Of a stretch of 64,000 nucleotides of DNA, positions 10,387-22,100 are shown one piece after another. Made by a program: the position numbers and the translations under genes. Origin of the DNA: Phallus indusiatus (taxonomy: Eukaryota; Basidiomycota; Agaricomycetes; Phallales; Phallaceae); NCBI GenBank assembly GCA_027605045.1, contig JAQFWX010000141.1, forward strand, positions 1 to 64,000. The letters are read 5' to 3'. The stretch's first letter is position 1; the number at the start of each line of letters is the position of its first letter. The notes under the pieces were generated by a model, which saw only the letters and a list, made by a program, of their open reading frames with translations, was not told the DNA's origin and did not search any database.

Positions 10387-11993
10387 ATGTCTGACGCAGA
10401 GATTACAACGGTCGGTCATGATCGGTTCAACTTCGACTCGGTCGTACCCGTCAGTGTTTTGAGATCGTTGTACCTGCGCCCGCATTACATTACGTCGATT
10501 CCAACTAAAGTCAACAACGAGGGTAGTAGACTTGTCACTGGAGCCGGCAATGACGACGACGAAGACGACGACGTGGAGCAGGAACATCTCAAGCTTGCCA
10601 ACGGCTTTTATGGCAACATCTCCTATCAGTCAAAATCAGTCTACCACCCCGATACCCAATCTATTTCATATACGACGCTCTCTCGTTTTCACCCCGTTCG
10701 TCTTCTGCCCACAGAGAAGCGGAAACGCATTCTTGTCACTGGCGGTGCCGGTTTCGTGGGCTCGCATCTCGTAGACAGACTCATGCTTCTCGGCCATGAA
10801 GTTACCGTCTTAGACAACTTTTTCACCGGCTCCAAGACCACTGTCAGTCACTGGGTCGGTCACCCCAATTTCGAGCTTGTTCGCCATGATGTTGTAGAAC
10901 CATTTATGATTGAAGTTGATCGTGAGTTTGACAGCGCTAACTCAGGATGCCAGCTGGACACTGATTCTTCCTTTTCTCTCTCCCCTTCCCACAATAGAAA
11001 TCTACCACTTGGCCTGTCCCGCATCGCCACCACACTATCAATTCAATGCCGTTAAAACCATCAAAACATCGTTCTTGGGCACATTGAATATGCTGGGACT
11101 CGCTAAGCGTACTAAAGCGAGGTTCCTTATCACGAGTACCTCCGGTAATTACAATTCCTATGGCGTTAAATGCACTTCTTTAATATAATTCCCCCTGCGA
11201 AGAGGTTTACGGCGATCCGGAAGTTCATCCGCAACCCGAAGACTAGTGCGCCCTTTTTTACCCCTTTTTCTGGTGACGGTTGTACTCATCTTATCTTAGC
11301 TGGGGACATGTCAACCCAATTGGCCCTCGGGCTTGTTATGATGAAGGCAAGCGAGTCGCAGAGACGTTAACATATGGCTTCCATCGTCAGGATAACGTTG
11401 ATGTTAGGGTTGCCCGGATCTTTAACACGTACGTTTTATCAATCAAATTCGCGTTTAGATCAAACGTAACCAAACATTTTAAATTAGATTTGGTCCACGC
11501 AGTAAGCATGCCAGAATGAATCATTCATTTCCCAAGTTTTACGAATTTCAAAATAGTGAACCCGGCTGATGGTCGCGTTGTATCAAACTTCATTGTCCAA
11601 GCGCTTAAAGGTGAAGATATGACAGTGTATGGCGATGGTCAACAAACACGATCATTCCAATACATCCATGATCTTGTGGACGGTTTGATCCTCTTAATGA
11701 ACTCGGATGAAACCAGGCCGGTGAATATCGGCAATCGCCATGAATTCACAATCTTAGAGTTTGCGACTATGGTCAAGGAAATTGTCGCCAGGGTACAACG
11801 GGAGGACGGAACGCCGGTTAAAGATATTAGCATTGTGCATAAACCGATGCCTACTGATGATCCACAAAAACGCAGGCCCGATACGACTCGGGCAAAACAA
11901 GTCCTTGATTGGCAGCCCCGGTGGACAGTTGCAATGGGGGTGGAAGAAATGGTTAGATATTATAAAGCAAAAATAGCTGAAGGATCACTTTAA
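10387..11993 (+). CDS. UXS1: UDP-glucuronate decarboxylase (UDP-xylose synthase)
   Basis: Six exons (10387-10921, 10998-11144, 11203-11245, 11300-11428, 11488-11501, 11557-11993) give 434 residues. This extended SDR enzyme converts UDP-glucuronate to UDP-xylose and CO2. The NAD-binding GGAGFVGSH follows ILVT, and [11 protein letters not shown] is the next family signature. After it come [28 protein letters not shown], the catalytic YDEGK, RIFNT-FGPRM split by introns, and [18 protein letters not shown]. The ~115-residue N-terminus is acidic and has no membrane anchor, so a cytosolic enzyme is likely, unlike the type II membrane form of animals. UDP-xylose feeds xylose-containing glycans of the wall or capsule in basidiomycetes. 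Exon 5 is only 14 nt long and encodes FGPR plus split codons. Confidence 0.96.
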
Positions 11994-13180
11994 TTTTCTT
12001 CTTCGTTGTTTCTTTTGTTTAATTGCTTGTGGTTTGGTTTGGTTTATCTAATATTGGACATCTTTGTTAGCGTTAATTGGTTTAGGAAAGCACGATCTTC
12101 TAATAACATCATAAGGGAATTCGCATTATTTCTCTTGGGATGCCGCCGAGACTTCAAGTTCCGTTCCAGGTGTGAATCACCTTGGACAATCACTGCGGAT
12201 CGAGGAGAAATAAAGTTCTTCATGTTCCCAAAGCTTCCCTTCAGTGTGGCTGTGTCATACCGAGATCATTGTTGACAAATTTCCGTGCTGCGGCCAAGAG
12301 TATCCTGATGCTTGTGAAATTACACGACACTTGGGAACCTTTCGGGGGATAAAAGGTACAAATATATCACCTGTCAGTAAGGTTATAATTATATGCATTA
12401 TATGCACATGTAAATTTGTTTTATTATCCTCGGAGCGAGTGAAAAGTTAAATCCAAGTAGAGTTTTTAAGTGCATATAATCACTAGCAGAACTGACCGAC
12501 GCTTGCGGACTCGTCTAAAGTATCATAATTTTGCGCTGGTATCTTACCAGCTGGCCGCCTGGATCTGGTAGCCGCTACTTTCCGCAACTCAAGCAGCTAA
12601 AGCAACGAAAATGATGAACGAATATTCATCAGTCCCTGTGAAGTCGGCCATCCAGTCCAAAGCTTAGTCTTCAAATTACGGAATCCCAATCGCGTTTTGG
12701 CTGTGAGACAAAACGTCAAATTTTTCTTTATTACCGCAGATGAGTAAATACCACCTTGTGGCTGTCTGACGCAAGAACAATTGAGCTAGTCAAATGATTC
12801 TTGATTGTGTTCGAACTATTCCACCATTCGTACCGTGACGCGTACGCAGAACGTGAATTTGACGTGAGCACGGCGAATTCTCTTTCGGCATTAACATTCA
12901 AGTCATCCAGCTTGCATCTTCAGAGCACGATGAAACAATCAACTGCTTTTTTTATTACGGTGAAACACCTTCGTGACGAAAACCAGTTACGCGAATTTAT
13001 ACTTATGGAAATGCAGCCAATGATCTCGGCAGTGCTGAAACAGTGGTATGTATGTAGACGTGACATGGTGAAAATTCTGAAACACTAGAAACTTTGACAC
13101 GGTCGCCTCTGCTTGTATTTTACTATTTAGCCTATATTGTTGGAGTTCTTCGCTCGAGTCATTCTCCGTGTTATTACTGA
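11994..13180. other. Intergenic, no gene seen
   Basis: The 3' flank of UXS1 is T-rich. The rest has short open frames without domain features and no splice pattern. No tRNA-like A/B boxes, repeat or transposon motif was recognised. The final part, before 13181, presumably holds the promoter of the Zn2Cys6-like gene. Confidence 0.5.
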
Positions 13181-14295
13181 ATGTCGTTCTCGAAAAATTC
13201 ATTCTCATTCGACCTGCGATCACGAAATGAGGAGCCAGACACGTTCGAGGCTCGTGTTCAATGGGCCATCAAGGCTAGACAAACCTACGTCTTTAAAGAT
13301 AACGACGAGGTGGGCGCACGAGTCAGGCGAATTGATGACGATGACGATGAAGAGGATATACGAGAAGCCCAAAGAGTGTTTGAAAAGAGATACCGAGAGA
13401 ATAAGCTCAAGCTGCAAGAAAAGGAGAAAGAGGCTGCGAAGGAAATGGCAGACGATTTGGAGCAATTGTTCAAAAAGCATCCTCATCTACGGGATCAAAT
13501 TCAGGTTTGTAGGGTTCGCTTTCCATCTTCACCCTTTCACAAATTATCGTTTAGCCCCGTAAAGAAAAAAGTATTCCCGCAAAAGAAGTCGAGAAGCCCT
13601 CTAGTACTCCAAGGTCCATGGTAGTGTCTTCCTCGAAGCGTCGGCACACTGAGGTGTCAGCTAGCGATTGTTCGGACGACGAGGAAGAAACCGTCGTACC
13701 AGCGTCAAAAAAATCGAAAAAGGATGAAATCACGACCTCTTTCAAAGGCGGGCCCTTGTACTCCACACCCTGTGACCACTGCGCGAAAGGCGATTATGAG
13801 TGTCGCGAGCAGATACCGCCAAAGAGAGCATGCTACCAGTGTCGCCGAATGAGGTCTGGTTGTTCTTTCCTGGGTAGAACTAAAATTATTCGGAAAGGTA
13901 GTCGTAAGGCCAATGGTGCTGATGTGGTGAAGAAACCGGAGGTCGAGGCCGAAAGCGAAGAAGTCGAGTCCGAGTCCGAAGTCGCCGGATCCCGTCAATG
14001 TCATTCCGAAGTCGCTTGCGCAATACGAGAGCAAACAGCACGTATTGCGACTGAATTGACTGACATTGGATCAATCCTGAAAAAGATCGACGAACGACAA
14101 AGAAGCCAAAACGAACAATTAAATACCGTATTCAACGACTTGAGAAATTTATTCGAAATGGTTTCCGGAGTAATAAATCCCGTCGAGGTCAAAAAAACAG
14201 CAGTGATGACTTCAAGTTCCTCGATAGGTTCAAGTGCGAAAGCAGTCTCAAGTAAACCAATAAAAGTGGCAGATAGACAACGTAAAGGCTCTTAA
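13181..14295 (+). CDS. Zn2Cys6-like nuclear protein with flanking coiled coils
   Basis: Two exons (13181-13504, 13555-14295) give 354 residues. The N-terminal ~108 residues are acidic (DDDDDEEDIREAQ) followed by a Lys/Glu helix that could coil. A bipartite basic stretch (KKSKKD) precedes a cysteine cluster with C181, C184, C191, C201, C204 and C211. The spacing C-x2-C-x6-C-x9-C-x2-C-x6-C fits the fungal binuclear zinc cluster rule. Unlike most Zn2Cys6 factors the cluster is central rather than N-terminal. It is followed by a second helix around ARIATELTDIGSILKKIDE, likely a dimerisation coiled coil. No fungal-specific middle homology domain is visible. Similar lineage-specific proteins occur in Agaricomycetes, mostly of unknown role. 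DNA binding is inferred only from the spacing. Confidence 0.8.
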
Positions 14296-14912
14296 TACAA
14301 GCTATGAGTTTTCGATCAATGCATGTTAGGATTAATCATTGAAGAGGCTGTGACTTTATTCAAAGAAGTTATTGTGATAATTATGCTGCTCGGCATATTA
14401 GCACAGGTATCGAAAATGTTCAAAATAATCTGTCAATGAATCTTCATGACACATGGCAGGATGCTCCGAGTCTGCTTGAACGAATAGATATTACAGGAAC
14501 GTTTGTTACGGTTTGTGGTGTGCTGACAGCAGGTTTAACACCGTATATTTTCTCGATCCGAATTTCCGAGCTTCGTTTTTTCCTGTATGTATATAAAAAC
14601 CTATCCTTACCGCGTAAAATTTTCAATGCCAGTATGTTGCAGAAAAAAAGGCGATGTGTCTAGCGCTCGGCGTTCGGAACTTGGGCACCGCTCTAGGCAC
14701 GAAGCGCATTTCTCCGAAAGGATTGCTCTCCTGTGCCTTTGTTGAAGGTGAAGGATAGACACTTCAAAGTCCGTCATACATAGTCCATGTCCATGGCCAA
14801 TCTTGACTTTGAAACTACACAAATAAGAACGACAAGTAGAATGCGGCATATATATACGATGGATCATGAATGGTAAAATTAAGAAGGCTATTCGCAGCGG
14901 TAAGTGAATACT
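14296..14912. other. Intergenic, convergent 3' ends
   Basis: This lies between the 3' end of the Zn2Cys6-like gene and the 3' end of the DUF6535 gene on the other strand. One 75-codon plus-strand frame (14436-14663) has no recognisable features. Nothing else was seen. Confidence 0.5.
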
Positions 14913-17900
14913 TTATATCATTGTCCCGGGCCCAAGCCATCCGTCTTTAAGTAATAACCGTTGACTATGTCTGGCCTGTGAATATGCAAACCATAAATAA
15001 ATATGCTCAAATATTTTGAGAGGACGAGAATTTACCTTTTCTCTGATAAACTCGCGCTCAAAGTGGTCCTGTACGTCCTGAACATTCAAAAACTTGCGAA
15101 GAATTTGCACCAATTCGTTAGGTAAATCGAATTCAGCCGGATCCCTAATACGGCCTATTCTTCGTCCTAGTATATATGCAGACCGGCAGAGTATTTCCAT
15201 CAATTTGACTTTGAAGCGATATCTATCTAGGCTTTGAATCATAAGGTTATAAACCTTCGTCAAAGCCTGTAGATCAAGCTTGGATTGCAACGTAGCGAAA
15301 AACGCTCTCGCCCGATGGCTGATTTGATCCCGGGAGTAACGAATTTCCGAATTAGTTTCAAGGTCCAGGGGATATGTTACCATAAGCTGCCACGCTTCAA
15401 CTAAAACAGACGGGTGGTATAAAACAGCGAAGTATACTGGATCCGAAGGAGAGATGCTCTTGAACATATGTAAAATGTTGGGAATCACGTATTTGTCATG
15501 TAGTGTCCAATACTTGTAAGGTTTTGATTCCAAGTTCTCGACGGACCATAGTAAATGCGAGAGACAGTTTTTGAAATTGGCCCTAAGACTATTACGATCA
15601 TCTTCGAACATAAGCGCGGATAGATTGGGAAGATTGACCGGCATGAAAAGCTGTTGGATCATTGTAACCCTTGAGAGACGCCCTTTCGAACACCATCGAT
15701 AGATGAACTGCAACTGGTCTTTTTGGGTCGAGAAAAAGCGGCTAAAATCTCCGGTCGTCTTCATCCGGTACTCCCAAAATGTTTCAAAACATGCAACAGC
15801 ATTTTCTTGAATTTCGAAGGACATGATTTCGCTGAAGAAGGAATCCGGGAGTAAAAGATCGCGGTGGAATCTGTCCAAAAATTCGGCGGTGACGGTTTGA
15901 CTTCCAATACATTCGTGATTTGACTGAATTAGATCGCTGAAGGCCGCGAACAACTGAATTAAAGCCCTTTCCCTGATTACCGGATTAACGATCAGCGGGT
16001 CTCCTGACACCAGATTCTGATAGATGGTGATAAAAAGAAGATAGCGCGATTCGAAGGAGCCAGAATCCCCAGTTGAACAATGATACTTCAAAAAGAAGTG
16101 GAATAAATTGAAAAATATTAGTTCGTTCAACTCCTCGACCTCGTCCAAAGATATAAAAATAGTATGTTGCTGCCGGACATGGTACGAGGGCTGTACGGAC
16201 CATGTGAATAGTTTGTTAAATATATCCGAGTCCGAGGTGAGAATCTGCAAGGCTAATTCCTTGTCGTCATTAGCTCCTTCCAAAAGATGAAGCCACACGA
16301 CTTTGCGATGCTTGAATTCCCTATCCCGGAATCCTCGAATCAGCGACTTGGCACAATCAACGTCCCAAGCGGTTGTGATTAAGTTGAATAATTCGGGGTA
16401 ATTCGCTTGGATGGCTTCACGAACAGCTGCTTGTTTGTTCCAGATGAAGAGAACTAGCGGGGTGTATTCGCAAGAGTGTTTGGAGAATATGAAATCCATG
16501 TAAAGACCATAACATAAGTCCTCGAAAAATTCAGCATCGTTCAAAATGGCATCCCGGAGTGATTCCTCATTCCACTCATCATCGTATCGTGGATCTCGAA
16601 ATACATTTTCGGAAAGCCGGAAACGAAGACCCGTTTCTCTCCGGAAACCTGGTGAAATAAACGCGCTCCTCGCAATAATCCGGGTGACGCTAGGATTAGA
16701 TGAAGTAGACGATAACCAATGAACCGCCTTGTCATCGAGATAAGCCTCCGTCTCAATTGATTTTGTCAATTGAGATTCTCTCCAAGTTCTAAAATTCTTG
16801 GGAATACTATCACGAATCGCTTGATCCAACGTTGCACCGGAGAGTTTGGATTTGATAAAAGACCATATTTGATGGCCTGTTTTCGAAAGGGCTTTACGAA
16901 GAAGATAAAATGAATGCTGGAATTGTCGTATTGGAAGTTTGGACAAAACATGTTCTCGATAGAGAGACGACCTCATAGAAAGGTTATTGTGATGAGACGA
17001 AATACCATTTTGACCGGAAAATATGCCAGTGGAGCGGAAGTTGAACCGGAATAACTGGACAAAAAAACCAATGTAATTGGTGAGAGGGGTTGCATAGGGG
17101 CATTGGGGGTACCATATTGGCAATATCGTAGTAACGAGATATAAGGTGTATGTGAACCCCGACAGAATGGTTATGACGTAAGCGGTTGAAGGGATTAACG
17201 GTTTAACAAACGCTACGAGGCCTATGAGAAAGAGACCTAGCGCAAGATGCAGAAGAACCGGAAGAAAGTCAATGATAAGTGCGACTTTCCACTTCTCTAA
17301 GCCTTCAAAGCGGAACTGCCGAACCCTAACTTTCTCTCGAGCCGTCCCGGAAACAGGGGTTACAAAGTAGTATAGCCATTGTTTTGTGAGAGCGGCAATC
17401 AATGCGGTACAGAGGCTGATAGTGAGACTTGAAAACCATAAGGCGTTCACCAGTTTTGCATTTGATTCCGATTTGGGTGACGAATTGGGTTGCATATTTG
17501 TGGACGATTGGGAAACGAATGTCGAAACAATGGCCGAAAAGATACCGATCTAGAAAAACAATACGCTCGTGTCACCAGAAAAGAAAGGCCATAAAAGAAA
17601 ACCTACAAAAACCAGGAGTATGTTGATTGTATCATTCCAACTGTCAACCTTATCGCGATCATAAGACTCAGCTTCGTCGAGATAAGTGAGCCAAACGCGC
17701 GCATTTTCGGCACGTTCTTGACCAAATACATCTCGAGGGTATTTCTGTTCATAATCCAGCGGATCGGATTCTTTTTTTAATGGTCGTGAAAAGACTGGGC
17801 AAACATTGGACATCAGTCAGCTTACGGGGAACTCGAGCTGGCTTTTTGTCATTTCCAACGCCCGGTCTGAACGGCCTTCTACGAGTCGGAGGAGGGTTCG

Positions 17901-18036
17901 GTTCAATGGGCAGAGGAGACAGAGAAAGCGGGTGATGTTCACTAGTTGACAACGTTGATTCAGCCTCGTCAGAGGTCGAAGGAGGTGCCACAGTCCCGCT
18001 AACAACTACATCGTCCCGATCTAGATGTTTCACCAT
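14913..18036 (-). CDS. DUF6535 domain membrane protein, large
   Basis: The N-terminal third matches the basidiomycete DUF6535 domain: VWLTYLDEAESYDRDKVDSW, then ILLVF-IGIFSAIVSTFVSQ across an intron near 17552-17602, then VNALWFSSLTISLCTALIAA, LTKQWL and LPVLLHLALGLFLIGLVAF. Four hydrophobic helices are visible, ending at CPYATPL. The remaining ~650 residues are soluble-looking, helical and unrecognised. The N-terminus is uncertain: a Ser/Pro-rich exon from ATG 18036 would need a very short 31-nt intron to join the domain, or translation could start at ATG 17813. A 60-nt stretch near the 3' end, from VNSRPL to FAYSQ, has perfect splice ends and may be an in-frame intron. The function of the family is not known to me. 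Confidence 0.8.
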
Positions 18037-19132
18037 TCGTTGTCGATGAAATGCTGTAAAATGTATTAGAACCGAAACTGAAAAGTCTTGCAAAAAATAT
18101 ACGCCTCACTTTTCCTGAAGGTGGTGGTAATGAAAAAAGTGTTGACGCTTTTGAGATTAATCCATCACCCCGGTTGAGTTTAACAACTGAGATGCGACCG
18201 AGTGAACTAGTCACAGAACTTCGAAAGTGTCAAAAGCAAAAGCTGTCCAGTGGTCCCTATTTGCCAGCGAGAGAGTTTCTGGTTCAATTTCGGGAGCTTG
18301 GTTAATATCTCAGATGCTGATGGTTAATCAATTTGGGATCACCGTGAAGTTCCTGAGCGCAGGTCAATTCAATTCAATTCAATTCAATGAACTGGGAATG
18401 GCTGAGTTACTTGTTAAGAGTCCGATAAACGACATGTTCAGCGTGAATTTCTTAAATTTCGTGGCGTTCCTATCACATATCTCAAAGGGATAAAGATTTA
18501 GCAGTACGTACCTGGCACGCTTAAAAGTTTTAACGAGTTTGGGAAGCCTAAGTCTCTGACTCGCTCTACTGTCAAACCTGTCAACACAATGGGAGCAAAA
18601 TGTAGCACAGCTAAGCGCAGACCGCAAACCGCAAAGCAATGAGTAACTAAAAAAAACACCCCTGATAATCAGTGCATCTTGACGATGAAAAAATGCAACG
18701 TGCGTGATCCAAAATGAAAAAGTTTCCCTTTGCTTGCAACAGCCTGCAACCTCGTGATGGACATCAACTTAAACTGAGACGCGGTCCGGAGTGCATTTCA
18801 AACTGCGCTTGATGTGACGCCCAACTGCCCCGGGGCGGTTTAGGCACTATGTGATATCATCAGACTTGAACGCCTCTTTGGACAGCCTGCAAACTAGTCG
18901 AAATGGGTACTTCTGCACACTGACAATTGAAAAAGCAATAAACACATTATCATTATTATTGTATCTTTCGTATTGTCCTAATATTCTAAAGCATTTTAAA
19001 ATGCAACTAGTTTGAATCCGAAGCTATGTATGTACGTTTATACCAAAATGCCGTGTTGACAATGAATCATCATCCCCAAATCATGCTTCATGATAATTTA
19101 TCCGTTTCTTCTTTCTAAAAGAAAAAAATTGT
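18037..19132. other. Intergenic between the DUF6535 and ABC transporter genes
   Basis: This region holds the DUF6535 promoter and the 3' flank of the ABC transporter gene. A frame directly upstream of 18036 (to 18214) ends at a GTGAGG donor-like site but does not join in phase with an ATG start, so extra 5' exons remain possible. A pentanucleotide repeat lies at 18365. Confidence 0.5.
18365..18388. repeat. Pentanucleotide microsatellite (CAATT)n
   Basis: Four full copies of CAATT plus CAAT occur in tandem in noncoding DNA. It is a simple-sequence repeat, likely polymorphic, with no assigned role. Confidence 0.85.
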
Positions 19133-22100
19133 TCATCGTTTGGCGTATCGTAAGAACCGTGATGCAATAATCGTAAAAACAAAATTGGCCACTATAATAA
19201 TTCGCCAGATGATCAGTATACAGACGGCTGCAGCGATTCTCACGCAAATTCTCACCAATGAAACCCAAAAGAATGAATGCATCTCTCCATCGGTGATCAA
19301 ATTTAATATCCAATGGCTCAAAGAACTGGTCTCCAACCTGTGCATAGAAATTGAACTAAATCATACAGGACAACAACGCAGGAAAGTCAGGATCTTACCC
19401 TGTATTGGCAATATTGGCACTGCGACGTTGCATTCGCATTATTCAAATAACCTCCATTTGCATCTACAAATTCTCCAGCCCTAAACATAGCGAGGTAAGC
19501 TCCGCATTCTAAAAAAGCGCACGGGACATACCATTGTTGACAGGTCTGATTGGCAGGAGGATCGAATACGGCGAATTCGCTCTCGAGACAAGTTATGACC
19601 AACCCGTGTAACTCGGTTGATAACATGCCAGAAAGAACACGAGTGTATCTAATAAGGAAGTGAGCATTAGACCGAACCAGGTTTGTGAATGTGCATACGG
19701 TGTTATTTGGTAAATAGTATCTCTCCAGAAGTGAGCAAGTTGAGGGAAAGGTATAGTTACACCCGCGAAAGTCGTCAATACTACGGCGTGGTCAGATATC
19801 GTTCATACAAATAACTCAATCGGAGGCAACTTACCCAAATTCAATATCGGATTGAACAACGCCGCAATCTGTCAACCGTTACATCAAAAACACATTCTCC
19901 CACGTCAAAGAAAGAAGCGACTCACTTGAACTCGGGGTGAAATAGCACCAAGTAACTAACGACGTCAAAACTCAATATGGCGGTATAGATGCTTGCGAAA
20001 TCAGAACGTACCTGACCCAAAGACACACCAAACATTTCCAAAAAGATACAAATGAGCAATTGGTACCCATTGCCCCTTGCTCCTTCAGCTCCTTGACCGA
20101 ATCCCATAGGCCAAACACTGAAACACGCGTTTGAGAATGCCGCCAATTCACGGGTGAGAAAATACATAATACATACAATAGAGCCTAATCATCAAAACCA
20201 GAATTAGACGCAAACACAAGGAAAAACAAAAGCGGGCGCAGCTTACCCAATAAAGGATAGCACAAAGTATACTGTACGGTGTTTCGGAAATGAGCTGTCC
20301 GATAGCGAAAACGTAAGAAGAATATATCCGACTGGATGCCTCTGTAAAACCAATCAGTATTGCTGACGATGAACAGCGCGGGAAAATGTTGACCTCTGAT
20401 AAAGATGCCTAATGATTATTGGTTAGATCACTAATAAACCTTTTTGGATAAATAAACTCACTTCTGTTGTTGATAAAGGCGGGTTCGATTTGGAACATAA
20501 CGATCTTTAAAACAATTAAGTCAGAAACCAGTAAAGTACGCGGTACAGTGCAGGATACTCACAGCAGGCATGACAGTGGCAAAAAAGCTAAAAAGAAAAA
20601 AAGAAACACATTTAAGCACCCCTCCGCGAGCTTCAGAAGAAAAGACATACATTCCAAACACTCTACTCTGCAAATCCCCAACAGACCGACCCAGCCTCAA
20701 TAAAGCAAGCGAAATGAACAGCGAAATTGAAATATGAGAAAACAATCTCGAAAAGAGATAATCATGCGAACGCCAAAGCGCAACGAGAGCTCGTTTGGTG
20801 ACGATAGTGACTTGATAATAAAATGGCGTTGCGTCTAAAAAAAAAAACAAAGGACGATTAATATCATTTAGGTAATCCAGTAAAATGCAAAACTGAATTA
20901 ACGCACAAGTTCGAGTTAGTTCTTTGTTAGTCTGAGCAGGTCTCGCTAGAGCTTCAGCTTTCATCTCCGCAATTTCTTGTTTCGCTTTTGCGCATTCCGG
21001 GCTATCAAGCCAAATATCTTTCCAGTCGCGTGGTCCGATACGTGGAGTAACACCTGCACCGATGGCTTCAAGCATGCTATGAAAGAGAAAAAATCAATAA
21101 AAACCTGGGGACATTCGTAATCAAACTTATCGGGGACGTACTATTCAGCGGGGTTAACATCAGCTGGACAAACTGCACCAGAACGAGCGAAATAGTCGCG
21201 AATGACGTAGGCGTCTTTACCGATATCTCCGAAATAGACTGTTTCGCCTCCAGATTCAAGAAGCAAAAGACGGTCTGAGATAAGTGTCATTAGATTTAAA
21301 TCATTATGACATTAACCAAGTTCTTTTACTCACCGAAACTCTCGAATAACAAAGCAGAAGGTTGATGAATGGTACAAAGGATAGCTATTATATTCGGAAT
21401 CAACAAGAGAACAAAACACTTGGGAGAAAAAAATGAACCTTGACCGGCGTCAGCCAATTTTCTCAAAAAGCGAACCAAATTCCAGGCGCTCTGTCCATCA
21501 AGACCAGACGTAGGCTCGTCCAAGAACAAAAGGAGTTCAGGCTTTGCAGCCAACTCAACACCAATCGTCAATCTCTTACGCGCTAAAAACAAACAAATAT
21601 TACAAAGATGATATTAACAAAAGTAAAGAAAAAACGAACCTTCAACGCCCAAGGAGAAAACAACGGCATCAGCAAGATCCTGCAACTCGAGCAACTCGAT
21701 CATTTCTTCAACGTATTCGTCTTTCTCGCTTTTCGGGACTGAAAAGGGTTGACGGAGGTACGCCGAGAATCGCATCGCTTCTCTAATAGTAGCAGTTCCC
21801 TCATGAACATCCAACTGCTCCGCTAAAAAGAAAAACAAATTCAATACAAAACTTCTTTTCTTAAAGAAACTCGAAACAACAAACCATAAGCCGTTCCACG
21901 CGCAAAATCAGCTTGCAAAGGTCGTCCACCAACAAGAATATCACCAGAAACAACACCGATATTTTTTCTTTGCGCGAGTACGTCCAAACAGGTTGTTTTA
22001 CCTGCTCCAGAAGCACCCATCAAAGCCGTCAAAGACCCGGGTTTGACATATCCAAAGACATCGTGAAGCAATCTTCTTTGTCCGCCTGGTACGGGAACAT

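Noticed and set aside
12006..13088. Three plus-strand frames of 68-95 codons after UXS1
   Set aside because: Random-looking composition and no family resemblance; most likely intergenic.
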